From Glandiceps talaboti (Eukaryota > Hemichordata > Enteropneusta > Spengelidae), in assembly GCF_964340395.1 (NCBI RefSeq), contig NC_135560.1, positions 12,822,598-12,880,097 of the forward strand: a stretch of DNA of 57,500 nucleotides. The letters run 5' to 3'. The translations under genes were made by a program, and so were the position numbers. This document shows positions 49,901-57,500 of this stretch, one piece after another (within the stretch, counting starts at the first letter, position 1; each line of letters opens with the position of its first letter). The notes under the pieces were generated by a model, which saw only the letters and a list, made by a program, of their open reading frames with translations, did not search any database and was not told where the DNA came from.

Positions 49901-52900
49901 CCATCCATCCATCCATCAATCAACCCACCCACCCATCCATTCGTTCATTCATCCATCTATCCATCCATCCATCCAATCAATCACCCATCTATCTATCCAC
50001 CCATTCATCCATCCATCCATCCATCCGTCAATCAACCAGCCATCCATACATCAAAGTTTAATTGCTTACTTTTTCTTCTTCTTCTTCCATTTTTAGTGCT
50101 ATTGTTGAGAATTATTTACTTGAAAAATCCAGGATAGTCCATCTGAATGAAAATGAAAGAAACTATCATGTATTTTACTATCTCCTTGCTGGTGCTTCAA
50201 ATGCTGAGAAGGAAGCGTTATGGTTGGGAAAACCTGAAGACTACCATTATCTCAATCAGGTAATACCAACGTCTCAGTATTAACTTATAAGAAGAAAATT
50301 GTAGAATAAAAAGTTGAAAGAAAATGAAATGAAAATCATATATAATGATTTTGATACATGTGTTTGTTAGTCCTAGTATATACTTTTTCATTAAATGTAT
50401 CTTATATATGTTTCAGAGTAAGACATACACACTGGAAGGTGTAGATGAAGTGTACGAGTTTTCCAGATTGAAACAGTCCATGGAAATGGTTGGATTTTCA
50501 AGGGAAACCATGAGGCGGTATGTCCTTTGTACATTGTCTACATCTGATAATGACTTTTCTAAATTGTCTCCGGTGTATTGTATAAGTTGATAGCACAGTT
50601 ATCTGCAGAGAAGGGTTGTTAATTTATTGTGATGTTCTGCTTGAAAAACTGGGGAAAATGTAGAACGGAATATCTTTATCCCCATTTCCTATAATAAGTG
50701 TATTACGTTGAAGTAATCACAACTAGCAGGAATAAATAAGACAATACTCCATTCAAAAACTTTTAAAATGTTCTGATATCAGTAAAAAAAACACTGGTAA
50801 AAAGGTATATACACATACACAAAAGGAAAAAATACTAAGTGCCTTATGATGAAAGGACGTAAAAAGGTACGTTTTCAGAATATGATCATAGTATAAAATA
50901 CAAGCTGAATATGTATTGAATAAAATTAACATATGTAACTTCAAGCTACCCTAAATCCTATACATGCCTTTACTCCAAAGGAAAATGTAAATCTATGATT
51001 ACAGAGTTAGTCCACTGCTCTGCAGCCCACAAAGTTTTGGTTCCCTCACACCATGCCAAAAGTATGCATTCTGAATTTGTCTGGTACATTTGTTTGGCCA
51101 TCTGTTTGTTCCTCATTAAATTTCAGGATACCCTTGATATAGATCATAGACTTACAAATGTGAAAAATGTAGGTCAAAAATTTTAATCACCTTAACTTCT
51201 GAGAACACATCAGATAATAACAGATGTCTGTATATGGTAGTTGTGAACATAGCATAGTGTATGTATAGTCAGTGGCATTCTTATTATCCCTAATATACAG
51301 CAAATACTTGTACTCAAATGTCAGAAATTTCCATTGATTTCCTGACAGGATGTTTGGACTGTTACTGTATATTGACATCAGAGTGGTATTCTCTTGTAAT
51401 GAATACTTAATGTGAAGTTTAATGTCTGATAAAAGGAAATAATATGGCATCAATCTTATTCACTCTAGCCTTAGTCTAGTTCCTATACTGTATCATTACC
51501 ATTTACACCGCCACTCACAGTATAGTCAAAGTCATCACTCTAGAAGTCCTGAGATGCATGAGATGAAATATAAAATTCATCCACAGCCACACACACAGTC
51601 ATTAACATCATGTCTTTGTTAATCAATCAAAAAATTCTAACCAATAACACAGTCCCTGATGAAGTTGGTGTTTATTGGGACAGTTATGAAAAGTCCAAAT
51701 ATGGTATATTTGTCAACTCAGGATGCTCCTTATATACTGTTTACGTCACTATAGCAGTTTGGGTTCACTGATTGGATGAATAACTTTTTGTGCTGATCGA
51801 GATGTGGTTTAGTTAGAAACCATGTTGGCATCTGGACTACTCTAGCCTAGAATCCAGGGATTTTGCTCTCATTTTTCTCCAATCATGTCTGACATTTTGC
51901 AATAATGGTCGTATAGTCAAAGCTCAAATCAGATGTATGATTTCTAGCAGTGACATTGAACATGGTAATCAGGTATACATCATACAGTTCAACACTGAGT
52001 TGGTTCTAGTCACATGGTGATGCTGCTGGTGTCATCCAACAGTAGGAAAAATTGAAAACCCAGTTATAATTTTCACTTGTTTTCTGGTAGTCTGTAAGAT
52101 ACGACATTCGTGCCATGCTACTAGCCAGCAGCACTCACTGGTTGAGAAGCCTTCTAATTTAAGATTTAACAACACAACATATCTTGATAGTCTAGTTTTC
52201 TGGCCATAGCATTAGGTGACCACACATAGCAATTTGCTAACAACCTAGATCATTAGCAAAATACCAGGCGTGATTGGGGAAAAGCAAGAACGAAATCCGC
52301 GCATGACCAGATTACAGGCTAGATTCACTCAAAAATGTATAACATATGTATATCGTAAAATATTAGTTATTAATATGTAGTTAGTGCTGACAGTTACAGA
52401 ACTGATTGGATCATTCTACATTCCTACAATTTATATATGATGTGATATACATATGTAGAATTTTATCTATGTCTTGTTATTTTGACACTGCAAGTCATGT
52501 TTTATGAATCAAATTGAATGTAAATCAGTGCATGCCATGAGAAACTCATCCTGGTCATAGATTCTCAATTTACGACACAGTTACCTATCTCTGACAGTTG
52601 TTGAAATTGCTTCTAACAATAACGCCTTTGGCTAGTTTCACAAGATTAATACACTAGCTGGCAGCTGTCAGGGTCCCTACAGATCATCTTCGCAATAATA
52701 AAAGGAATTTCCGAGCTATATTTCAGAACTGTTTGATGGCAAAATGCAGCTGTCGTGTGATCTCTCACCTGTTACCCACAATGCAATGTTGTAACAGGAA
52801 GGTTGTCATCTGTAAGGCCAGGTCAAGGCTTGTGGTATTTCAGGCTTTAGCACTTTAAACTCTGTAAAAGGAAAACCGTTTGTAGGTTAATAAAGTATAC

Positions 52901-55900
52901 ATTAAAATCATCCCCTAACACATTCCATCCATCTTAGTGTACAGAAAAGAATGCTATGGTAAATGTCATGGGTTGAATTGTGGAAGTGAAATTATGCCCA
53001 ATCAACCCCACCCCCACCCCCTCCAGCCTTTTGTACTCATACATCAAATGTAACAAATGCAGCATAGATCTGTGAGACTATTTTCAGGTGTAAATGTATA
53101 TATGCAATAGAAAATTTTGTCATACAATTTTAATGGCATCAACCATAGTACAGACTTGGCTTTTCATATATAAAACTTATTTGCAGAAAATTCAATGAAG
53201 AAATGTAGTTTTCTCAACAGATGCAATAAAGATTCTATTCGATATAATGTGATTTATGCAGCTGTTCCCACCCCAACTTGATTTCAGATCAAATCCCCCA
53301 TCTCCATCGCCACCCCCCCCCCCCCCCCCCCCTTTTTCAGGGTTTGATTTGATTGTTAAATCATTTTGGAACTGGTTTACGTACAACTGCGAACAGGGAA
53401 ACCAGTTAATACTCAAGTGCAGATTTTGTTGCAAGTATTGGATGAATATTGTATCTTCTTGTTGTAATAAGCATGAAATCATTGTATGGAAATTGAGCAT
53501 TTGTTAAAGCTGGAAAAATTACCAATGACCCTTGCCATGCATTAGCTCATTCTTTTTGAGATGCTTCCCCTGGGTCACAGGTATAGAAATTTATCCTTGA
53601 GAACACATTGTACTAAGCTCAGATCATTCTGGCAAACCAGAGCTATTATTTCTTTGACCAGCTCGTTACGAAACGGTATCGTAAAACGGTTGTGGTTTGC
53701 GACGATGGGCTTAGTTATGTACCCTCTGTCATCAGAATACTTAACCAGAGAATGTAAGAAGTAAAGGAAGTGTGGGTCTGTTTTTATGTAGTCTTTTACT
53801 CAGTTTTCAACATCTTCGTACTTCTGTTAAATGTTGTTCTTGGTATTTTAATGTATAAGGTTATATGTATGTTTTTCTGTGTTGTTGCAAGACTAATTTC
53901 CCAGAGAGGGATAATATTAAATGTAATATAATAGTGATAATAATAATATGTCACACATATGGTATAAACTTTCTTTCTCTTTACATAATTGTTATAATAC
54001 TGTCAGTGTTACTCCTTCTGGGAAATAGTGAGTTTTGTAGGAAGTTTGACACTGTGTAATTTATAGTGACGTATTGTGCTATAGTTATCCTGTTTCAAAT
54101 TATGCATTGTAAACTTTCTCCTCCCACAGAATCTTTCTGGTGTTGTCGGCGCTACTCCATCTTGGCAACGTTGAGTTTCGTAGGAAATCTGAGAAGGATG
54201 AAGGAGTCACAGTAAAGAACGTTGGGCTTGTCAAAGTGATTTCTGATCTACTGAAAGTGAAACAGGAAACATTACTCGCTGCTTTGACTACCAGGAAGTC
54301 TGTGGCAAGAGGAGATACATTTGTTGTCCAGTACAAGCCAAATGAGGTGAGTGGGTGTGAGAGAGTGCTGAAATAAAAAGTAGAGAACAATAACATATTG
54401 TTGTGTTTATGACATTTTATTACAATTATGGGTTTGCTCATTTCTCATTTTGGGATCAACACATTCAGTTGTAAAAATAAGCAGAATCAAACTAAATGTG
54501 TCTGCAAGGATACTTGTCAGACTCCTGGGAAAATCCTGGTGGATGGAAATAAATTGATTTATCACACTAAAGGGAAAGTTGTGTTTTCAGAACTTGATAC
54601 TGTGATATGCAATGAAATGAACACAAATATTGAAAATAGGCTTACATGACATAAAGATGGTCATTCACAAATTACATAGATTCTCAGCTTTTGGGTATGA
54701 TACACTTGATACCTTCCTTTATCCCCGACTTATGTCCATATGTCATTGATGTTGTTCCCCATGCAAGGTGGAGATTTGCTGATTTCCAAAGTAAAGTTTA
54801 TGTGACAGTGTGAAAATGAATGTTCATGGACTCTTGTCTTCATCCTTAGTAATGAAAATTTCTACTCACAGTCAAAAAATTCTTGGTAGTGAATCCCAAA
54901 TTTTAGCATTGTCAGGGGTGTACTACATTGGGCTACGTATAATGCACTTTTTCACTAACACAATTAAGAGATACATACAGAACAAAGTTTATGTGATTTG
55001 TACTTTTGATTATGACTGGAGGGTAGAAAATATAGACCATAAAATCACTGGCCTTGCAAGTTACATGTGTAAGACTTTCTGAGAAATGTCAAAGTAAAAT
55101 GAACATGTGTGTATGACAACAGACAATGTAGTAAAAACTACAGTATGATTGCATTGTTCCATTGACAAGAATGGTATCATTGAAATTCATTGCCAAACTA
55201 CTAGTGAGTGATGTTGTTCCAACTTCATGATGACTGTTTGTTCTTGTATCATGTAGGCTATTCACAACCGTGATGCACTGGCTAAGTGTTTGTATAGTGC
55301 CTTATTTGATTGGATTGTGTTACAAGTTAACCATGCACTGATGTCAAGGTATGAGATGAAGTCTGATAACAACGTTCATGTAAGTATCAAATATTCACAT
55401 TGTACTAGTTCAGTCATCCATAACATTAATCTATCTATTCTGACAACCCATTAACCCAGCTGTATATATCTGCATACATAGAGAGTACATACGTGTGTCT
55501 GTACACTACATATGTATATACATACATACATACATACATACATACATACATACATACATACATACATACATACATACATACATACATACATACGTACGTA
55601 CACACATGCATGCATACATACATACATACATACATACATACATACATACATACACACACAAACACATATGGATGGATGAACAAAGACATACATACAGACA
55701 GACAGACATACATGCATACATACATACATACATACATACATACATACATACATACATACATACATACATACATACATACATACATACAGACATACATACA
55801 GACAGACAGACATGCATGCATACATACATACATACATACATACATACATACATACATACATACATACATACATTCATACATACATACATACATACATACA

Positions 55901-56988
55901 TACATACATACATACATACATACATACATACATACATACATACATACATACATACATACATACATACATACATACATACATACATACATACATACATACA
56001 TACATACATACATACATACATACATACATACATACATACATACATACATACATACATACATACATACATGCAGACAGACAGACAGACAGTTGTCACATCA
56101 CGTCACATGTGTACAAATGGACATACAGAAACATACAGACACATTAAATCTTTAAAGACCTCACACATATACAAATATGTAAAACATGGTCATACTTGTG
56201 TAGGTCATAAGACCATACGTCACTATTCATTACTTTCTCTACAGTTGCAAAAAGATATGTATGATATATATATAGTTGAATACAAGACCTGTATTCCAGC
56301 TAGGCCTCAGCAGGCAAAACATAACTGATCATATTAAAGGATACTGCAAGATGCTAGTCCATAGGACTTTGCAGTAACTTTTTCCAACCACACATGTAAA
56401 ATATGTAATGTTATTTTTAAAAAGTGCAATTTAGTTAGTTGGAATCTTACAGAAAAGATTCCAATGATAATCCTACAAATAACATACGTACTTTGTTAAT
56501 TTATTGTACATCATATATTTAGGACGGTCTGTGTGAAATCAAAACAGGATGATACAGAAATAAATGATGATGTATCACTATCACATTGCTGATCTAGCTC
56601 CTAGTGTCAGATTACTTGATAACTTTTTATGAGAGTTGGTGAATGTCAAAACATCACTCTTGTTGGCTGTGTACCAGCTATGGATGTCTATTAGTGGATG
56701 CATCTAGGGAAAAATGACATGGACAGAGATAGACAGACAACAGACAGTACATACATGATGAGAAGACAAAAGAGTTTGATATTGATTGGTTGGTTGGTTG
56801 GTTGGTTGGTTGGTTGGTTGGTTGGTTGGTTGATAAATGGACTGACTGACAGATTGAGACTGAGAGACAGGTAGCTGGGCAGATAGAGAGACTCATATAG
56901 AGGTATCTAGACTGGTAGATAAAAGACGGACATTATAGTAAACAAATAAACAAATTTAGAGACAGGTTGATCATGGGACAAATAAACA

Positions 56989-57033
<45 letters not shown>

Positions 57034-57500
57034 TGGGCAACCACCATAGATTTAGAGACCAGTTGACAGATAGTAGACGGACAGGAACACATAAACGGAT
57101 TGGTTGCTATAGAGATGAAGACATTCAGAGACAGGTAGATTGACGATGTCTGTAAGGCTATCAGAATAGCTGATAGCATATAGGTAGCTATATGTTCTCA
57201 ATACCTGAAACTTTAGATCACTATGAAGATGGCATTGTACATCATGGTTGACCTTGTAACGTAATGAAGTATTATAGTGGACACCATGGTTCTGTCAAGT
57301 ATGAAAATTCAGGCAATGTAACCATGGAGGTGAACAGAAAATGTAACCATGGTAACATTAGAAGTAAGTGTGTGTTGTACTTGTTTTACAGGGGAACTCA
57401 ATTGGTGTGTTGGACATCTTTGGTTTTGAAGACTTTGGACAGAACAGTTTTGAACAATTCTGTATCAACTTTGCCAACGAACATCTACAATATTACTTCA
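25559..57500 (+). CDS. MYO9: Unconventional myosin IX (N-terminal and motor portion; continues beyond window)
   Basis: Join 25559-26392, 49459-49553, 50097-50259, 50417-50517, 54130-54346, 55257-55379, 57392-57500+. All introns are GT-AG and all frames join cleanly (phases 0, 2, 0, 2, 0, 0), giving about 547 residues. Residues 11-118 form the RA-like (ubiquitin-fold) extension peculiar to class IX. The motor follows, with [21 protein letters not shown] (about 174-194), P-loop GESGSGKT (237-244), switch I NNSSRFGK (289-296) and switch II DIFGFED (519-525), so all nucleotide-binding motifs are intact. Class IX myosins are single-headed, actin-based motors with a loop-2 insertion, IQ motifs, a C1 domain and a RhoGAP tail. 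These parts lie past the end of the window. Vertebrates have MYO9A and MYO9B; this is probably the single ancestral gene. The first ATG (25559; A at -3, G at +4) is chosen, and ATGs at 25577 and 25589 are alternatives. Confidence 0.96.
27758..27993. mobile_element. Short inverted-repeat element (GGCTTGAAATTAAC ends)
   Basis: Begins GGGCTTGAAATTAAC and ends GTTAATTTTGATTCC, an imperfect complement. Inside are repeated GGTAG/CTACC pieces: GGGCTACCAATTGGTAGCCC near 27796 and GTTGGCTACCAGC near 27921. This organisation is typical of a MITE. Confidence 0.65.
28873..28912 (+). other. G-rich tract with quadruplex potential
   Basis: GGGG runs separated by single T/A bases (GGGGTGGGGTGGGGGGTGGGG type) occur in the transcribed strand of the myosin intron. 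A shorter one lies at 26783-26800. Confidence 0.6.
30009..30650 (+). repeat. Dispersed repeat with ~145-bp tandem units
   Basis: The head TTTTTTTAGCACAACTGAAC is followed by TTCAGTAGTGCTATAGGGAT and a CTGT/GT microsatellite. Then come four diverged units, each starting around AACTTAAAGTCAAAAACCGC, AAACTACTGGGCAGATTGG, AAACTACTGAGCAGATTGGG or AAGTACTTGGTCAATTAG. Each continues with GAAATTTGGTGGGAA-like text and ends in TTTTTGGTCAAAAA. Confidence 0.88.
30658..31160 (+). repeat. 115-bp tandem repeat (CCTAGCAACCATGACCACGC)
   Basis: Units start at 30658, 30773, 30888, 31001 and 31116 (spacing 115, 115, 113, 115). Each has AGCAACCATGACCACGCCCA, AGCAACAGCCAAA, AAAGATAACAACA and AAACATTCAAAAAATGTATG. 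Units 2 and 4 resemble each other more than their neighbours, and units 3 and 5 share AGCAACAAGACC, which implies a dimeric higher-order arrangement. Confidence 0.92.
31536..31707. mobile_element. Hairpin MITE with AATCTGATTAAAT ends
   Basis: AATCTGATTAAATCTGA at the left and its complement TCAGAATTTAATCAGATT at the right. Inner complementary pairs include TTTGTTTGTTC with GAACAAACAAA and GGCTCCATAT with ATATGG-type text. No clear target duplication is seen. Confidence 0.75.
32422..32626 (+). mobile_element. Hairpin MITE, ACAGAACCCCAT family, copy 1
   Basis: Left end TGTAATATGACAGAACCCCA and right end ATGGGGTTCTGTTATTATTACA. The interior is itself palindromic (AAGTACTTTCACAAGTGT against CGAAAGTGCAGCAGAAAACAC). 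ORFs across it are artefacts. Confidence 0.82.
33409..33605 (-). mobile_element. Hairpin MITE, ACAGAACCCCAT family, copy 2 (inverted)
   Basis: TGTAATAATAACAGAATCCCAT at the left and ATGGGGTTCTGTCATTATAATAAC at the right. The reverse complement of its interior aligns with copy 1 about 980 bp upstream, so the pair is in opposite orientation. Confidence 0.82.
34437..34644. mobile_element. MITE, CTGTAAACC family, copy 3 (degraded left end)
   Basis: The left end has decayed (TGTAAATATTTTCATCACTAG). The interior and right end, GATTCCAGGTTTACAG followed by TA, match copies 1 and 2. Confidence 0.8.
35946..36162. repeat. (TATG)n-(CATA)n inverted microsatellite
   Basis: About 60 bp of TATG is followed by a GTGTGTGTGTATAA junction and then about 140 bp of CATA, the reverse complement. 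The whole can fold into a long hairpin. Confidence 0.95.
37114..37230 (+). repeat. Dispersed repeat, copy 2 (first at 23352)
   Basis: CCAAGATATTGTCTTTGAAC, ATTATATACCCTGGTTGTTC, GTCATGACAAC and TTATGCTTGAGGA match copy 1 with an internal gap. A hairpin element follows directly. Confidence 0.78.
37240..37395. repeat. Near-perfect hairpin (TCATTCAGCCAG arms)
   Basis: The left arm includes TCATTCAGCCAG (37264-37275) and GACCTAAGGG (37287-37296). The right arm includes CCCCTTAGGTCA (37324-37335) and CTGGCTGAATGA (37347-37358). Complementarity continues outward through AT-rich ATTATT/AATAAT for a total stem of about 55-70 bp around a loop of about 27 nt. Confidence 0.85.
40845..40918. repeat. (CAGA)n microsatellite
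   Basis: ACAGACAGAGAGACAGAGAC drifts into pure CAGA repeats, then CAAACAAACAGA. Confidence 0.9.
41621..41896. mobile_element. Complete foldback MITE with 9-bp target-site duplication
   Basis: A 258-bp element (41630-41887) starts TAGACTGTCGATAG and ends CTGTCGACAGTCTA. It is flanked by perfect GTCCTAGAG repeats (41621-41629 and 41888-41896). Complementarity continues inward for about 100 bp per arm, including TTCATGCCCTTTTTGCTACG / CGTAGCAAAAAAGGCATGAA and TCGCCTCGCT / AGCGAGGTGA. The centre, GGCACGAGTTCGTGCC, is palindromic. A 9-bp duplication plus long TIRs fits Mutator-like (MULE) mobilisation; hAT (8 bp) is less likely. Confidence 0.92.
43465..44190 (+). repeat. Diverged tandem duplication, ~415-bp offset
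   Basis: Copy A is at 43465-43765 and copy B at 43878-44190. Shared anchors are TTGACAAAT (43465/43878), CAGGTCTCCCTTTA (43510/43924), TAGATCTAAGAA and TACATTGAAACTAGTAT (43717/44135). The offset drifts from 413 to 418. No coding content is seen. Confidence 0.85.
45053..45156. mobile_element. Hairpin repeat (GAGTGGCGGTGTAA family), copy 1
   Basis: TGAGTGGAGGTGTAACTTGT at the left and ACCAATTTACACCGCCACTC at the right are inverted. TAGACTA and TCTAGTCC pair further in. A related arm lies at 51474-51530. Confidence 0.72.
46210..46690. repeat. (CTAC)n microsatellite array
   Basis: About 480 bp of CCTA/CTAC tetranucleotide with irregular CTATTTA interruptions. It is preceded by CATA and (CCAT/CTGT) motifs from 46040. 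Tyr-Leu-Pro-Thr reading frames across it are artefacts. Confidence 0.95.
47904..48260. repeat. Irregular tandem repeat around TATTTGCTAGTA
   Basis: TATTTGCTAGTA or a close variant recurs near 47906, 47933, 47968, 48025 and 48120, and again at 48437. AAAAATGCAATTACA-like text lies between. Spacing varies from about 27 to 95 bp. Confidence 0.7.
49459..49553 (+). CDS. MYO9: Myosin IX coding exon 2: switch I
   Basis: Acceptor CTTTTCAG and donor GTAAGT; 31 codons plus two bases. It encodes [19 protein letters not shown] and then [12 protein letters not shown], the switch I segment that coordinates Mg-ATP. Confidence 0.96.
49785..50055. repeat. (CCAT)n array with 116-bp internal repeat
   Basis: CATC/CCAT-rich array ending about 40 bp before the next exon's acceptor. 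CCAATCAATCACCCATCTAT occurs at 49857 and 49973, so a larger unit was duplicated inside the microsatellite. Confidence 0.9.
50097..50259 (+). CDS. MYO9: Myosin IX coding exon 3
   Basis: Acceptor CCATTTTTAG and donor CAG|GTAATA. It encodes [29 protein letters not shown] and PEDYHYLNQ, the conserved upper 50-kDa segment after switch I. Confidence 0.96.
50417..50517 (+). CDS. MYO9: Myosin IX coding exon 4
   Basis: Acceptor ATGTTTCAG and donor GTATGT; 33 codons plus two bases. It encodes [20 protein letters not shown] and [13 protein letters not shown]. The Arg codon is split with the next exon. Confidence 0.95.
51474..51530. repeat. GAGTGGCGGTGTAA family fragment, copy 2
   Basis: TAGTCTAGTTCCTATACTGT, ATCATTACCATTTACACC and GCCACTCA are the reverse complement of 45053-45103. 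AACCATGTTGGCATCTGGAC at about 51822 echoes ACCATGGTGGCATCCCGACT at 45160, so both loci may belong to one longer element. Confidence 0.7.
53979..54059 (+). pseudogene. Decayed tandem duplicate of myosin IX exon 5
   Basis: In the exon's own frame 53997-54059 reads [19 protein letters not shown], then ends at TAA. The functional exon at 54130 reads [22 protein letters not shown] identity is roughly 70% over about 68 bp without gaps. The match extends upstream into the polypyrimidine tract (TAAACTTTCT in both). The acceptor CACAG is ACAT in the copy, so it cannot be spliced at the equivalent point. The offset is 133 bp. Confidence 0.8.
54130..54346 (+). CDS. MYO9: Myosin IX coding exon 5
   Basis: Acceptor CTCCTCCCACAG and donor GAG|GTGAGT. 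It encodes [20 protein letters not shown], a charged loop, and [19 protein letters not shown]. The LxxLLHLGN helix is a conserved motor element. Confidence 0.96.
55257..55379 (+). CDS. MYO9: Myosin IX coding exon 6
   Basis: Acceptor TGTAG and donor GTAAGT; 41 codons. It encodes [20 protein letters not shown], then [11 protein letters not shown], the helix before switch II. Confidence 0.96.
55500..56092. repeat. (CATA)n microsatellite, ~590 bp
   Basis: Long CATA array with CAGA, CACA and CATG interruptions. The last uninterrupted stretch (about 55876-56065) is nearly pure. HTYI and MYVC reading frames on either strand are artefacts. Confidence 0.97.
56093..57391 (+). other. 3' part of myosin IX intron 6
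   Basis: Contains (GGTT)n at 56786-56832, (CAGA)n at 56992-57031 and otherwise unique AT-rich DNA. No coding exon is visible before the acceptor at 57391. Confidence 0.8.
57392..57500 (+). CDS. MYO9: Myosin IX coding exon 7 (cut by window end): switch II
   Basis: Acceptor TTGTTTTACAG. It encodes [20 protein letters not shown], then [16 protein letters not shown]. Switch II DIFGFED and the relay-helix start are intact. The exon is open at the window edge. Confidence 0.96.

Larger units (their letters stand above)
50518..54129 (+). other. Myosin IX intron 4
   Basis: 3.6 kb. It contains a repeat arm at 51474-51530, a C run at 53311-53332 and, close to its 3' end, a decayed copy of the following exon (53997-54059). 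Confidence 0.85.

Noticed and set aside
53561-53764. 67-codon ORF in myosin intron 4
   Set aside because: It does not resemble any myosin segment or other known protein, and the flanking exons join without it.
55435-56328. Long ORFs of 140-277 codons on both strands made of HTYI or MYVC repeats
   Set aside because: They are translations of CATA/TATG microsatellite, open in several frames at once, with no domain or start context. The same applies to ORFs at 3011-3659, 5466-6460, 8188-8782, 35859-36212 and 46015-46713.
1-57500. tRNA, rRNA or other structured RNA genes
   Set aside because: No cloverleaf with recognisable A and B boxes, and no rRNA-like sequence, was found by eye. A covariance-model scan would be needed to exclude small RNAs.

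Overview
The window is AT-rich nuclear DNA from a metazoan. It has GT-AG introns up to 23 kb, abundant CATA/TATG/CAGA microsatellites, degraded LINEs and many short hairpin (MITE-like) repeats. The two recognisable genes and the repeat style point to a marine invertebrate, probably a deuterostome such as a hemichordate or cephalochordate. The species cannot be named from sequence alone. There are no bacterial-type genes, operons or CRISPR arrays.

Layout. 1-2519: no recognisable gene. 2526-6842: one 4.3 kb inverted-repeat (foldback) mobile element bounded by a 6-bp direct repeat CTTCTA. Its ~1 kb arms carry a degenerate 21-bp tandem repeat and microsatellites, and its centre holds a dead LINE 3' end. 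7017-11310: FAM174-family small type I membrane protein (two coding exons, 161 aa), with a probable third, non-coding 3'UTR exon from 12066. 12.1-17.9 kb: possible long 3'UTR or intergenic DNA, with satellite arrays at 16.3-16.8 kb. 17.94-18.37 kb: a second LINE remnant. 18.6-19.4 kb: CpG-richer stretch with a TATA box and a strong splice donor, the candidate promoter and first non-coding exon of the next gene.

25477-57500 (continuing past the end): an unconventional myosin of class IX. Seven coding exons are visible: 25559-26392, 49459-49553, 50097-50259, 50417-50517, 54130-54346, 55257-55379 and 57392-57500+. They give about 547 residues covering an N-terminal RA-like domain and the motor through P-loop, switch I and switch II. 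The 23 kb intron between P-loop and switch I holds many MITE and tandem-repeat insertions.

Both genes are on the + strand and neither depends on the other functionally: FAM174 proteins act in Golgi membranes, and myosin IX is a motor with a RhoGAP tail (the tail lies outside the window). Their adjacency matters for synteny, because human FAM174B/MYO9A lie on 15q and FAM174C/MYO9B on 19p. The best leads are the foldback element with its 21-bp periodic arms, a decayed tandem copy of a myosin motor exon at 53997-54059, a complete 258-bp MITE with perfect 9-bp target duplication, and several dispersed repeat families seen in two or three copies.
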